This document shows, one piece after another, positions 21,787 to 33,099 of a stretch of DNA of 64,000 bases. The stretch lies in contig OX442418.1 in the NCBI GenBank assembly GCA_949361645.1, positions 6,036,372-6,100,371 of the forward strand, in the 5' to 3' direction. Origin of the DNA: Spongilla lacustris. Its lineage: Eukaryota; Porifera; Demospongiae; Spongillida; Spongillidae. The notes under the pieces were generated by a model that did not search any database, was not told the DNA's origin, and saw only the letters and a list, made by a program, of their open reading frames with translations. Position numbers and translations under genes: made by a program. Positions within the stretch are counted from its first letter, which is position 1. Each line of letters begins with the position of its first letter.

Positions 21787-22974
21787 CTAGAGCTCTGCCA
21801 GCTCCTGAGGTACAGGCGTGGGCAGCTGGTTAGGCTGGGGGGCAAGGGAAAAGAAGCGTGACATTTGATTGCGGGAAAGTGCATCTGCAATACAGTTCAG
21901 ACTGCCTGGGAGGTGCACCAGGGAAACTGTAACATTGTTTCTGGCTGCAATAAAGAACAGGGTTCTTAAGAGATCCATTATGCCAGGGTGCTTTGAGGAC
22001 TGGTTGGTCCATGCTGGACTATGGGCAGGTTGTCGCAATGAAGCCTGATGCGCTGTCCAGCCAGGAGATGGCCCCAAGTGAGCACTGCTGCCACTATATG
22101 GCGAATAGTTCCTGCCACTGTATAGAGCGCTTGGGTAGCTGCTGGTGTGGCTGCCAGTCACCTCTGAACCAGGCTCCATCCAGGTAAGCACCGAATCCGA
22201 AGGAGCCAGAGGCATCGATATACAGCTGGAAGGAGTCTACATCCTTCCACTCAGGTGCTAAGAACATAGAGATGTCATTCCAAGATGGTAGGAAGCTGTT
22301 CCGCCATCGTAGGTCGGCTCTGGCTTCAGGATTGAGGTGGATGTGGTGGTTTAGCCTCGTCACTGGTGTTGGGAGCTGGATGAGACAACGTAGGAACAGG
22401 CGGCCTGCTGTGACTACCTTGGCTGCAAAGGATAGTTTCCCGATGAGAGATAGTTGGTAGCCTTGCATTCGCCAAGCCATGATTTGATCAGAGATGCATG
22501 AGATGTCCTGCAGCTTCTCTGGTGGCAATCCGAGTTGCCGCAGGGAGGAATCCAGAATGATGCCCAGGAAGGTAATGCAGGTCGCTGGACTTACACACTT
22601 TCTCGTGGCCACTGGGATCCGCATCGCCTCACAGCATGGTTGACATGGACTCCTGACAGGTACAGTGTAGGTTGGTCTGGGGGGCCGACTAGGTAAAAAT
22701 CGTCGAGGTAGTGGAGTAGGTTTGCCCCGTAATTGTTCTCTAGGACCCAGTGAAGTGCGCTGGCAAAGTTGTTGAAGATGCTTGGGACCGAGAGGAGACC
22801 AAAGGGGAGACAGGTGTCGATGTAGTACTGGCCTCGCCAGTACATGCAAAGGAGTTCCCATTCAGACACCTGGATTGGAACCATTCTGAAAGCAGATTTC
22901 AGATCGACCTTCGCCATCCTGGCTCCTTTGCTGAATCTGCTAAGGAGGGCCACAAGTGAAGGATAACTCTCCAT
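21787..22974 (-). pseudogene. RT-RNase H of Ngaro-like copy 1
   Basis: The minus strand encodes a reverse-transcriptase domain with MAKVDLKSAFRMVP (motif A), TCLPFGLLSVPSIFN (B) and LLHYLDDFYLVGP (C, about 22690-22730). It is followed in another frame by the thumb and an RNase H domain (FQLYIDASGSFGFGAYLDG, about 22195-22255) and the terminal LPGSLNCIADALSRNQM, typical of DIRS/Ngaro RNase H. At least two frameshifts break the frame, so the gene is inactive. Compared with copy 2 it carries A to V in the PFGLL motif region and L to Y after YLDDF. It ends with a TAG right after PTPVPQELAEL. Confidence 0.85.
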
Positions 22975-23033
22975 TTCACATTATTTTTCAGAACTGCACC
23001 CAGGCCGGATGTGCGGAGGTGCTCTAGGGGTCG

Positions 23034-23740
23034 TTATGAGAAGGGGCCGAGGATGTGTCCCAGCTCCACCTCTTTTCGTAGCTCAGCGTCAATGATTTCG
23101 AGGTGCTGTAGTGCAGAGGTCAGGTTGTGTGCAGTGAAGGGGAAGTGAGGACCATTGTAGCCGGTGGCAACACCATTGTCAATGCCATTGAGCAGCCAGG
23201 AGACCCAGGCTTTGTCAGGATGTCCCTTTAGTTTTCGCTCAAAGGTTGAGCGTCTTAGTAGGGTGTGAGCCTGCTGGAGCTCACTTAACCCCTGGAGTGC
23301 TGGTGTGGGGGCAGGACTTGACAGAGTGCTCTCCACCACAGCCAGTGACCCAGCACCTGTGGGAGAAGGTGCATTCCGTGCCCTTGGTGCATATTCCATA
23401 ATTAAAGTGCCAGCAGATCTCCTCATCTGATGCTGTATATGTGGCGTGCTCACCATGGTGAAAGCTGACAGTTATGGCTGCTGGGTGTTGTGCTGGTACC
23501 CCTGACATCCCAATCCGTGGGTATGAAGATTGCTTTCTGGTCCAAAATGCAGGGTTCGTATTTATACCAGCAAGTCCTCCTTCAGTACATCCCAGCGGAG
23601 GGCCTGTTGATAATCTCTGGCTGCAGCTTGCCTGAACAGCTTGTCATACTTCAGGGAAGCGCTGCAACAGAGTACACCGATCGTGCGAAAGAAGAGCTGG
23701 CAGATGAACGACTGGTATTTCACCAGCTCCAGTGTGGTGT
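23034..23740 (-). pseudogene. Gag C-terminal part of Ngaro-like copy 1
   Basis: On the minus strand, LVKYQSFICQLF and KYDKLFRQAAA followed by RWDVLKEDLL match the conserved block of DIRS/Ngaro Gag proteins. After a frameshift comes DEEICWHFNYGICTKGTEC with CTFSHRCWVTGCGGEHSVKSC, a CCCH-like plus CxxxC zinc region typical of this Gag class and presumably RNA-binding. Then follows a tail ending ELRKEVELGHILGPFS. The upstream half of gag lies at 25986-26854, separated by the inserted plus-strand RT element. Inactive. Confidence 0.8.
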
Positions 23741-25985
23741 TGGGGGCGATCTGGATCCTGATGGCATGGAGGCGTCTTTGCTCTTCATACACCTCTGCTT
23801 CACAAGACCTCTGTTCAGCACTTGCCTCTGTTGGCAAACGTTTATGCACAGCTGACATTCCCTCAGAGTTTCTCTGTGCTTTTGTGACATGTAGACTGGT
23901 ACCTTTGGATAAAAACCCAGGTGTGAGGCCAATAGCAATAGGAGAACTACCACGTCGAATCATTTCTAAGGCAGTATTGAGCATTATTGGCCAGGACATT
24001 GCTGATGCAACTTGTCCACTACAGTTGTGTGCTGGCCTTGTGGGTGGTTGTGAGGCTGCAATACATGCCATACAGAAACTCTTCTCAAACACTTCCACAG
24101 AAGGTATTTTATTAGTCGATGCCAATAATGCCTTTAATGTGCTAAACCGACAAGCTGCTCTACACAACATCAGTGTTCTCTGTCCCCCATTTTTTAAGAT
24201 CCTTCAAAACACCTATCGTACCTCGATAAGGGTTGTCATTCCAGGTAATAGTGAAATATCTTCTTCAGAAGGAACATCTCAGTGGGATCCATTGGCCATG
24301 GGTATGTATGCACTGGGAGTTATACCCTTAATAAGGACTCTGACAGCAACATGCCCTCAAGTTCACCAGGTGTGGTATTGCAGATGATGCATCTGGCGCA
24401 GGGTCATGTGCTGATTTACGAGTGTGGTGGGATTCTTTGTGTTATGCTGGTCCCAATTTTGGATACCATCCCAATCCCTCAAAAACATTTTTAGTCACCA
24501 AACCTGAGCATGCTGAGAAGGCCAAGCAGCTATTTGCTGGCACCAACGTTTCTATTTGTGCTGGAAAGCATTGTCTTGGGGCGGCCATTGGCTCTAAATC
24601 GTTTACTGAAGAGTATGTCAGAAACAAAGTATGCACCTGGGTTGAGGAAGTTAAGAGCCTGGCATGTATTGCTGCCACACACCCGCATTCAGCGTACAGT
24701 GTATTCACCCATGGTCTCTCCAGTCGGTGGACTTTCGTCTCAAGGACAATGTCGGACATACAAAACCTATTAGTTCCTTTGGAGCACGCAATTCACGAAT
24801 ATCTCTTACCAGCCTTAACAGGCCGTCCTTCATGCTCCAGTCAGGAACATAGCTATCTTTCCCTACCAGTCCGACTAGAGGGATTGGGCATAGCCAATCC
24901 CACCGAAACGTCCGCTCCTGCCTTCCTTGCATCAGTAAAACTAACTGCTTCCCTTACTGACATGATCATGTCAAAGGGAACTGAGACTCACCTACATGTA
25001 GACTACAACTTACTACAATCCCTGAAGAGGGATATCAGCTCAGAAAATCATAAGTCACTACAACAAAAAGCAGAAGGCATATACAAGCTACTACCTCCAA
25101 CGTTGCAAACGCTGCTTTGATCAGGCTTGTGAAAATGGTTCGTCCTCTTGGTTATCTGCCCTTCCCAATGCAGATCATGGCTTCCATCTAAACAAAGGAG
25201 AGTTTCGTGATGCTTTGTGCCTGAGATACAACTGGTCACTTCCCAATGTCCCGCAACATTACAGTTGTGGAAAACAGTTATCTTTTGACCATGCCGTGAC
25301 TTGCCATCTAGGTGGTTTCCTAACTGTTAGGCACAATGACATCAGAGATATTACTGCCTCATTGCTGACGGAAGTTTGTCATAATGTTGCAACAGAGCCA
25401 ACACTACAACCTCTTAATGGAGATACTTCTTCCTACCTTACAATCAACACAGATGCTGAGGACAGGGCAGACATTAGAGCAAGGGGATTTTGGTCAAAAA
25501 GCCAAGATGCATATTTTGACGTAAGGGTTTTTCACCCTAATGCACCTAGCTACGTTTCAAAACCTCTTTCTGCTCTCTTTCGTACCCATGAGCAAGCTAA
25601 GAAAGGGAATATGGGCAAAGCATTTGAGATGTTGAACATGGCATCTTCACACCCCTTGTTTTTTCCACCTCGGGTGCAATGGGGAGAGAAGCCACCACTT
25701 TCTACAAACGGTTAGCTGACCTACTATCTGAAAAGCAAGACAAGGCATATTCCCTCATTATGGGCTGGCTGAGATGTCGTCTGTCTATTACCATACTGCG
25801 CAGTGCTATCATGTGCCTGCAAGGAAGCAGGTCTTCTTACCACCACCGAGTTTATTATAATCTGGCCCTAGCAGTACATGAGGGCAGAGTTTCATTGTAG
25901 GCTGGTTTGATCACAAGTGTGTATTTATTTTTTATTGTACTTAGTCATCTGTTATATGTTATGTTGTAGTGATATGTCATTATTC
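23735..25985 (+). pseudogene. 5'-truncated reverse-transcriptase element nested in gag (copy 1)
   Basis: A plus-strand coding region starts inside an RT domain: the LDPDG..W block near 23750, then DLCSALASVGKRLC, PGVRPIAIGELPRRI, GILLVDANNAFNVLNR (motif A), EGTSQWDPLAMGMYAL (B, with W where the family has G) and a YADD motif C whose reading is broken by one extra T at 24378/24379. The thumb follows in the next frame to 25120. Then come a zinc-like FDHAVTCHLGGF and RHNDIRDITASL, an RADI..FW..AYFDVRVFHP nuclease-like motif (about 25460-25540) and a C-terminal WLRCRLSITILRSAIMC, with a stop at 25898-25900. It belongs to the same broad RT plus restriction-like nuclease group as the element at 14.6 kb, but to a different family. 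It is dead and lacks its N-terminus. Confidence 0.85.
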
Positions 25986-26854
25986 TAATTATAAATATAT
26001 TCCAGGCCTCGAACCAGCTGCCAAGGTCGCAAGCTTGGCGTCTGTCCTTCCCTTTGCGCTTTCTCACAGGGTGCGAGGAAGGGTCGTCTACGGGGGAAAG
26101 AAGTTTGTTAAAATGGGCATACACCTTCTTGATCCTCTTCACTTCGTGCCTCAAAGGGGTAGAGACCATGGTGGTGAAGGGGGCATTCAGGGAGCTGCAG
26201 TCCCGTGACTTGGAGTGATGGTGCCTCTTGTGCCGCTTGGACTTGGACTTCGGCTTCTTCCTGTGTGCATCAGAGTCACTGGACTCGGACGACGAATTTT
26301 CAGAGCTGCTGGAGCTGTCGGAGCTGCTAGCAGATGATGTAGATCGTCTGTGGCGTTGTTTCCTGGTGGAGGATTTGCTCTTAGAGGGGTGCTGGCGAGC
26401 CCCTTTTGAGGTGGCTAGCTCGGTGCTTATTGCACTGTCATCGGAAGAGTGTGCTTTCCCGTGGGCGGTGACGCTATGCATTTGGCTTATCCGTGCTGCG
26501 CCCGCTGGGGAGCGGCAGAGGGTTCGCCGAGTTGAGCTCGAGAGCCTGCTGGTCGTTCAGGTATCTGATGCTTTCACCTTGTGTCACATGGTGAAGCCAC
26601 GCGTCCAGTGCCTCCTCGCATGCTGCCTGATCGCCAAGGCTGTCCTCCGACGTTTCGCTGGAACTGTCGGGTGTGGGCCTGCCAATCGCTGGATTTGATG
26701 TACCAAGCGAGTAGCGACCGGTGGTCTCGTCCTGATTTGCATCATCTGTGCCGTCGGTGGAGTCGGAGACAGTCAATTCCGAACCTCCTGACCTTGCGGG
26801 GAGACCAGATGATCCTTGTACGTAGCTTGCCTCGTGCTGGAGAAGTCGCTCCAC
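25986..26854 (-). pseudogene. Gag N-terminal part of Ngaro-like copy 1
   Basis: Two overlapping minus-strand frames. The first (26854-26474, 126 codons) is acidic and Ser/Thr-rich and contains EEALDAWLHHVTQGES. The second starts at an ATG that overlaps the first stop in ATGCATAG (26474-26481) and encodes a Ser-rich, then Lys/Arg/His-rich segment, ending GSWFEAWNIFI. GSWFEAWN is the conserved entry of the Gag core in DIRS/Ngaro elements, and the core is cut right there by the nested RT element. The same overlap exists in copy 2, so it was present before duplication. Confidence 0.8.
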
Positions 26855-26954
26855 GAGGTCCGCTTAGTTGCGGGGGGTGACGAGGAGAACCTGCATCAGA
26901 TTGAGGTGGAGTACCTCGCATGTGAGGCGCATTAGGCTTTGTCATGATGACATC

Positions 26955-27425
26955 ATAAACAATGCAGCAGGCAGTCTTAGCTTTGGACTGAGTGATTGCT
27001 GCCCACCCTACCATCCTTTATATACATGTGTGACCTGGAACCATATCAGGTGTCAATATCTTTGGGGACAGTGTGTTAGATTGGATGAGGGGATTAGTTG
27101 AATGTAAAGGTTGGCATACACGGGGCGACTTCCTGCCGACTTGTCGAATGCGACAAATGTTCCGCAAACCATCAGTAAACTTAACAATTACGGAACTTTT
27201 ACCCATATTCATTTGAGTTGCATGCGACAACTCGGCAGAAAGTCGCCCCGTGTATGCCGGCCTTAAGTGAGGGGTTGGAATGGAGGCAACACTTTCTCTA
27301 GGCTCAGGGTTGAATGGAGGTGAGGATTTCCCAGGGGGTACAACCCCAGGCTTTAGGCTGGGGATTTTAGCATATTGCTCGCATACCCCAAAACATTTTT
27401 AAAAGTTTAGTACCTAAACCAACAC
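26955..27425 (-). repeat. A1 repeat of Ngaro-like copy 1
   Basis: This leader of the element is homologous to 32165-32511 (the A2 repeat of copy 2). Shared landmarks are GGACTGAGTGATTGCTGCCC, CACCCTACCATCCTTTATAT, TTGGGGACAGTGTGTTAGA, CCAGGGGGTACAACCCCAGG and TTAGCATATTGCTCGCATAC. It is interrupted by the MITE at 27108-27263. TTTATATAC within it could be a TATA box on the top strand, but the element is read on the minus strand, so I do not call a promoter. Confidence 0.85.
27108..27263. mobile_element. 156-bp Harbinger-like MITE inside A1
   Basis: The terminal inverted repeats are AGGTTGGCATACACGGGG on the left and, complementing the right end, AGGCCGGCATACACGGGG. Pairing continues for about 45 bp with GCGACTT and TGTCGAATGCGAC. 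The flanks are a 3-bp TAA duplication (27105-27107 and 27264-27266). The uninterrupted site GAATGTAAGTGAGG exists in the A2 repeat at 32317-32330. A 3-bp TNA duplication is typical of PIF/Harbinger elements. Confidence 0.9.
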
Positions 27426-27458
27426 TAGTATATCACTCTCCCACATCGTATGACTTAC

Positions 27459-27542
27459 TTTGTTCACATCAGCTCCTGCCTTCACAAGGATCTCCACCAC
27501 AGCAGCATGACCATTTAGAGCTGCTGCATACAGTGGTGTTAT
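27459..27542 (-). CDS. ankyrin-repeat exon (84 nt)
   Basis: An 84-nt minus-strand exon between an acceptor ending TGTTACAG and donor GTAAGT, phase 0 at both ends. It encodes ITPLYAAALNGH, AAVVEILVKAG and ADVNK, an ankyrin core. It differs from its duplicate at 39034-39117 by A for T after NGH and L for Q before NGH. The upstream 150-nt putative intron ends at a CATGGAG/GTAAGTATGATG donor at 27692/27693. It lies only 33 bp from the right edge of the Ngaro-like copy 1. Confidence 0.85.
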
Positions 27543-28500
27543 CTGTAACATGAGAAGGTATCATCAATAACTCTTCTTTTACACCAAATAATAACTGAAC
27601 ATATATCATGGCAGATTAATAATGAGCAGTACAGTTGATGTCATACCAGCTGTGACATCGTGTAAGGACAATGACAATCACATCATACTTACCTCCATGT
27701 ACATGTACATGGAATTATTTTAGCCGCGTGTACCACAGAGTCTCATATTTGATATGTGTACATGTATATGTAAACGTAAATATATGCTATGAGTTTAATG
27801 CCAGTACAGACAATGTCACCCGATCGCGATGACATCATCATACATGTTCATATTGGTGGTGAGTACAATGACAAACACATCTTCATACAATAAACAACTG
27901 CCATAACTTACACTCTGATATGGAATGATTGGTATTCACATTGTTTGAGCAAATAAAGGAAAGGAATAATAAACAGACAAGTAGAAGTCACATCATACAA
28001 TTATATCACAACACACTTTTAAACATAACCACAACATAATGAAACATAATGATTATGAAGCATGAACATGTTGGTATGCTAACAAACTGTGAATGGATTG
28101 AAAACCAGTCAGGAATGATTTAAAGCTGACATCACAATCAAAATCAGCACACCTATTGGTCTGGATAAGATCATACATGTACATGTAACTAGTAGAACAT
28201 GTACATCACATTTAATTATTTACATACCCAAAAATCAAAACACTTTTACATGAAATATAATAAAATGAATGCACAGAGCTAAAGTTAACAAAGTAACAAA
28301 TGAAAACAGTATTTTTAACTGCTCGTCTATTGGAGTGACCAGGATGCTTCCAAATATGTGCTATACCTGCACAAAACACTATTTGACATGTACGCATTTG
28401 TACTACTATTTGATGACAGTACAGTTGATGTCATGTACAATGACAAACACATCTTTACCTACTATTAATAAACAACTACCATAACTTACATCCTGATATG
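27543..28500. repeat. ankyrin-unit intron and dispersed units
   Basis: The first 560 bp are nearly identical to 39118-39640, which marks the right arm of the large segmental duplication. Two copies of the conserved trinucleotide block occur, with ACT at 27912-27914 and ATC at 28490-28492. No exon beyond the one already listed is seen. Confidence 0.8.
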
Positions 28501-31500
28501 GAATGATTGGTATTCACATTATTTGAGCAAATAAAGGAAAGGAATAATAAACAGACAAGTAGAAGTCACATCATACAATTATATCATAACACACTTTTAA
28601 ACATAACCACAAGAAAATGAAACATAGCATGGACATGTTGGTATGCTAAAAAACTGAATGGATTGAAAACAATCATAGGCAAAATCACATACACTTGTCA
28701 GAAATGAAAGCTAACATACAGCCAGACAGCCAGGGTTAAACTTCTAATCATTGGCATGATTCATGTTGGTTGTCTTTTAGAACGCATGTACATGTACATC
28801 AAAGATTCCTGTTGTTGACAAAATGCACAACCGCCATCATTGTTCTCTTACACTGCAGCAATTATATAAAGTTATTTATAGACTCCCTGCAGTGATGTTA
28901 AAAGTGTACATGTATTGGTTATATCTTGAAAAGTAATTTGCAAATTGGAGGACTTATGGTGGATAACATCTCACAAAACACTCTTGTCTTGTGTCAATGA
29001 TTTTCACAAAAACTTATAGATACACATGTATGAAACAAGTAACAGTATTCAATATTACAACTGTACATGTACATCTGCTGCCTGTCTATTACATATACAT
29101 GTACACTATCTAATTTTTATACAAGAGCCAGACATGCATTAATAAAGCAAATCATACAGTAAAATGGCAACACAGATGATGTCACCAGATGACATCATCA
29201 TACATGTAGGAGGTGAGTACAATGTTACAAACATATCTTTACCTACAAAAAACCACTTCCATAACTTACATACTGATACGGAATGATTGGTATTCACGTT
29301 GTTTGAGCAAATAAAGGAAAGGAATAATAAACAAACAAGTAGAAGTCACATCATACAATCATATCATAACACACTTTTAAACATAACCACAAGAAAATGA
29401 AACATAGCATGGACATGTTGGTATGCTAAAAAACTGAATGGATTGAAAACAATCATAGGCAAAATCACATACACTTGTCAGAAATGAAAGCTAACATACA
29501 GCCAGACAGCCAGGGTTAAACTTCTAATCATTGGCATGATTCATGTTGGTTGTCTTTTAGAACGCATGTACATGTACATCAAAGATTCCTGTTGTTGACA
29601 AAATGCACAACCGCCATCATTGTTCTCTTACACTGCAGCAATTATATAAAGTTATTTATAGACTCCCTGCAGTGATGTTAAAAGTGTACATGTATTGGTT
29701 ATATCTTGAAAAGTAATTTACAAATTGGAGGACTTATGGTGGATAACATCTCACAAAACACTCTTGTCTTGTGTCAATGATTTTCACAAAAACTTATAGA
29801 TACACATGTATGAAACAAGTAACAGTATTCAATATTACAACTGTACATGTACATCTGCTGCCTGTCTATTACATATACATGTACACTATCTAATTTTTAT
29901 ACAAGAGCCAGACATGCATTAATAAAGCAAATCATACAGTAAAATGGCAACACAGATGATGTCACCAGATGACATCATCATACATGTAGGAGGTGAGTAC
30001 AATGTTACAAACATATCTTTACCTACAAAAAACCACTTCCATAACTTACATACTGATACGGAATGATTGGTATTCACGTTGTTTGAGCAAATAAAGGAAA
30101 GGAATAATAAACAAACAAGTAGAAGTCACATCATACAATCATATCATAACACACTTTTAAACATAACCACAAGAAAATGAAACATAGCATGGACATGTTG
30201 GTATGCTAAAAAACTGAATGGATTGAAAACAATCATAGGCAAAATCACATACACTTGTCAGAAATGAAAGCTAACATACAGCCAGACAGCCAGGGTTAAA
30301 CTTCTAATCATTGGCATGATTCATGTTGGTTGTCTTTTAGAACGCATGTACATGTACATCAAAGATTCCTGTTGTTGACAAAATGCACAACCGCCATCAT
30401 TGTTCTCTTACACTGCAGCAATTATATAAAGTTATTTATAGACTCCCTGCAGTGATGTTAAAAGTGTACATGTATTGGTTATATCTTGAAAAGTAATTTA
30501 CAAATTGGAGGACTTATGGTGGATAACATCTCACAAAACACTCTTGTCTTGTGTCAATGATTTTCACAAAAACTTATAGATACACATGTATGAAACAAGT
30601 AACAGTATTCAATATTACAACTGTACATGTACATCTGCTGCCTGTCTATTACATATACATGTACACTATCTAATTTTTATACAAGAGCCAGACATGCATT
30701 AATAAAGCAAATCATATAGTAAAATGGCAACACAGATGATGTCACCAGATGACATCATCATACATGTAGGAGGTGAGTACAATGTTACAAACATATCTTT
30801 ACCTACAAAAAACCACTTCTATAACTTACATACTGATATGGAATGATTGGTATTCACGTTGTTTGAGCAAATAAAGGAAAGGAATAATAAACAAACAAGT
30901 AGAAGTCACATCATACAATTATATCATAACACACTTTTAAACATAACCACAAGAAAATGAAACATAGCATGGACATGTTGGTATGCTAAAAAACTGAATG
31001 GATTGAAAACAATCATAGGCAAAATCACATACACTTGTCAGAAATGAAAGCTAACATACAGCCAGACAGTCAGGGTTAAACTTCTAATCATTGGCATGAT
31101 TCATGTTGGTTGTCTTTTAGAACGCATGTACATGTACATCAAAGATTCCTGTTGTTGACAAAATGCACAACCGCCATCATTGTTCTCTTACACTGCAGCA
31201 ATTATATAAAGTTATTTATAGACTCCCTGCAGTGATGTTAAAAGTGTACATGTATTGGTTATATCTTGAAAAGTAATTTGCAAATTGGAGGACTTATGGT
31301 GGATAACATCTCACAAATCACTCTTGTCTTGTGTCAATGATTTTCACAAAAACTTATAGATACACATGTATGAAACAAGTAACAGTATTCAATATTACAA
31401 CTGTACATGTACATCTGCTGCCTGTCTATTACATATACATGTACACTATCTAATTTTTATACAAGAGCCAGACATGCATTAATAAAGCAAATCATATAGT

Positions 31501-31620
31501 AAAATGGCAACACAGATGATGTCACCAGATGACATCATCATACATGTAGGAGGTGAGTACAATGCTACAAACATATCTTTACCTACAAAAAACCACTTCC
31601 ATAACTTACCCCCTGATATG
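28501..31620. repeat. array of four 780-bp tandem units
   Basis: The units start at 28501, 29281, 30061 and 30841 with GGAATGATTGGTATTCAC-type sequence, and each is exactly 780 bp. I saw only scattered substitutions and no indel between them. A fifth start at 31621 diverges after about 25 bp. Each unit holds one copy of the trinucleotide block (ATA at 29270-29272 and its equivalents), one TGACATCATC inverted-repeat block and TACATG tracts. No ankyrin exon lies inside. The equal length and low divergence point to very recent unequal exchange, or to an assembly artefact. Confidence 0.95.
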
Positions 31621-31829
31621 GAATGATTGGTATTCACATTGTTTAAGGAATGGAGAAAAGGAATAAACTCAATAAACATACATGTAGCAACACCACTGCA
31701 GGTGTAGCAATGAAAGAAAAAAACACCATGAAGTGAAACTGTTCAGTCTGCAGACCAATACATCAGACAGATATAAGATTGTATTTACAAGTCATGCCAT
31801 ATCTTATTCATCCTTAGAATAACAACAGT

Positions 31830-32104
31830 TAATGCTGCCTGAATGCTACCTCATGCTTGGTATACTACATCTATATGGCCTCTGATCGTGATACCCATTG
31901 CCCTTGGCATAGTTTAATTGCCCAAAAGGGGGGTAGGCGACAGCCGGCCAGTTGGGTGTGTGTAAGGGTGCTGACCCCCTACCCTGAGCCTGACTGGAAC
32001 CAAGGGAAACGCTGGTCCCCATTAGGTTAGCCCACCCCTTGACGCTGGTCAAGGTAAGGTGGATAGGTCAGGGTAGAAGCCCGAAGGGTGCCGCCTACCA
32101 TTGA
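31830..32104 (-). repeat. B2 terminal repeat
   Basis: Matches B1 from CTCTGATCGTGATACCCATT (31880) through GTGCTGACCCCCTACCCTGA to AGAAGCCCGAAGGGTGCC, and also at its very start (TAATGCTGCCTGAATGCT against TACTGCTGTCCGAATGCT). It forms the outer left end of copy 2. Confidence 0.85.
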
Positions 32105-32511
32105 TGTGCAAGTAAGAACGCAGCAAACATGTGTACAAGTATAGTCAATGCACAGGTGGAGTGGTGGGTGGGTAAACAATGCAGCTGGCAGCCTTAGCTT
32201 TGGACTGAGTGATTGCTGCCCACCCTACCATCCTTTATATACATATGTGACCTGGAACCATATCAGGTGTCAATATCTTTGGGGACAGTGTGTTAGATTG
32301 GATAAGGGGATTAGTTGAATGTAAGTGAGGCTTTTCCCAGACTTTAATGGCTTTAGGTTTGAATGGAGGCAAGGCTTTCCCTAGGCTCAGGGTTGAATGG
32401 AGTGAGGCTTTCCCAGGGGGTACAACCCCAGGCTTTAGGCTGGGGATTTTAGCATATTGCTCGCATACCTCAAAACATTAAACCAAGTTTAGTACCTAAA
32501 CCAACACTTAC
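32105..32511 (-). repeat. A2 internal repeat
   Basis: Homologous to the A1 repeats at 26955-27425 and 38840-39001, ending in the same AGTACCTAAACCAACAC. It has no MITE and so preserves the uninterrupted form of the A sequence. Its right edge passes directly into B1 (CCAACAC, then TTACTGCTG), an end-to-end fusion of the element's own two termini. Confidence 0.85.
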
Positions 32512-32950
32512 TGCTGTCCGAATGCTCCCTCTTGATTTGTGAAAAAGGTTACACACCCTAGTAGCCATCATATTCTAATTTAATGAATAGACATGTACAG
32601 TGTAGTTATACACATCAAACATTATTAATAATCAGAGCGTTCACTTTGTGATCCAGGAGGTTAGATCATCTGATAACTGGACTTCACCAACACTAGCACA
32701 CCTCAATGCATCAATGATTGTCCTCATATGCACTCTGATCGTGATACCCATTGCGCTTGGCATAGTTTATTTGCCCAAAAGGGGGTTAGGCGACAGCCAG
32801 CCAGTCAGGTGTGCGTAAGGGTGCTGACCCCCTACCCTGAGCCTGACTGGAACCAAGGAAAATGCTGTTCCCCATTAGGTCAGCCCTACCCATTGACGCT
32901 GGTCAAGGTAAGGTGGTTAGGTCAGGTAGAAGCCCGAAAGGTGCCACCCA
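32512..32950 (-). repeat. B1 internal repeat
   Basis: Carries the B sequence from 32512 with about 180 bp of extra DNA (about 32545-32730) relative to B2, then the conserved B core from CTCTGATCG at 32733 to GGTGCCACC near 32948. Its right side leads to the (GT)n tract and the recombinase gene. Confidence 0.8.
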
Positions 32951-33005
32951 AGTGAAACCCCCAAATGGATTGATTTGGTTCCAGGTAATAGTGTGAGTAC
33001 ACATG

Positions 33006-33007
<2 letters not shown>

Positions 33008-33094
<87 letters not shown>
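33008..33094. repeat. (GT)n microsatellite
   Basis: Nearly 90 bp of GT repeats with a single CGCA interruption at about 33056-33060, lying between B1 and the end of the recombinase gene. The His/Thr minus-strand frames across it are artefacts. Confidence 0.95.
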
Positions 33095-33096
<2 letters not shown>

Positions 33097-33099
33097 GTG

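Larger units (their letters stand above)
21768..27425 (-). mobile_element. Ngaro-like tyrosine-recombinase retrotransposon, copy 1 (3'-truncated)
   Basis: Minus-strand order: 5' repeat A1 (about 27425-26955, interrupted by a MITE), gag N-part, an opposite-strand RT element inserted in gag, gag C-part with zinc motifs, then reverse transcriptase and RNase H, ending at 21.77 kb. The recombinase gene and the B1-A2-B2 repeats of copy 2 are absent and foldback DNA takes their place. Sequence identity with copy 2 is very high over 5.2 kb. The right edge, CCAACAC then TAGTATATCAC, is identical in both copies and continues into the same ankyrin-exon flank. Confidence 0.85.

Noticed and set aside
23562..24170. 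202-codon minus-strand frame as one protein
   Set aside because: Its C-terminal ~60 residues are Gag, but the N-terminal part is antisense to the nested plus-strand RT; it is a chimera of two elements.
26228..26698. 156-codon plus-strand frame (and its duplicate at 37964-38434)
   Set aside because: It is the antisense shadow of the Ser/Lys/Arg-rich Gag frame on the minus strand.
28501..31620. Protein-coding tandem repeat (780 is a multiple of three)
   Set aside because: No frame is open across a unit and no ankyrin or other motif lies inside.
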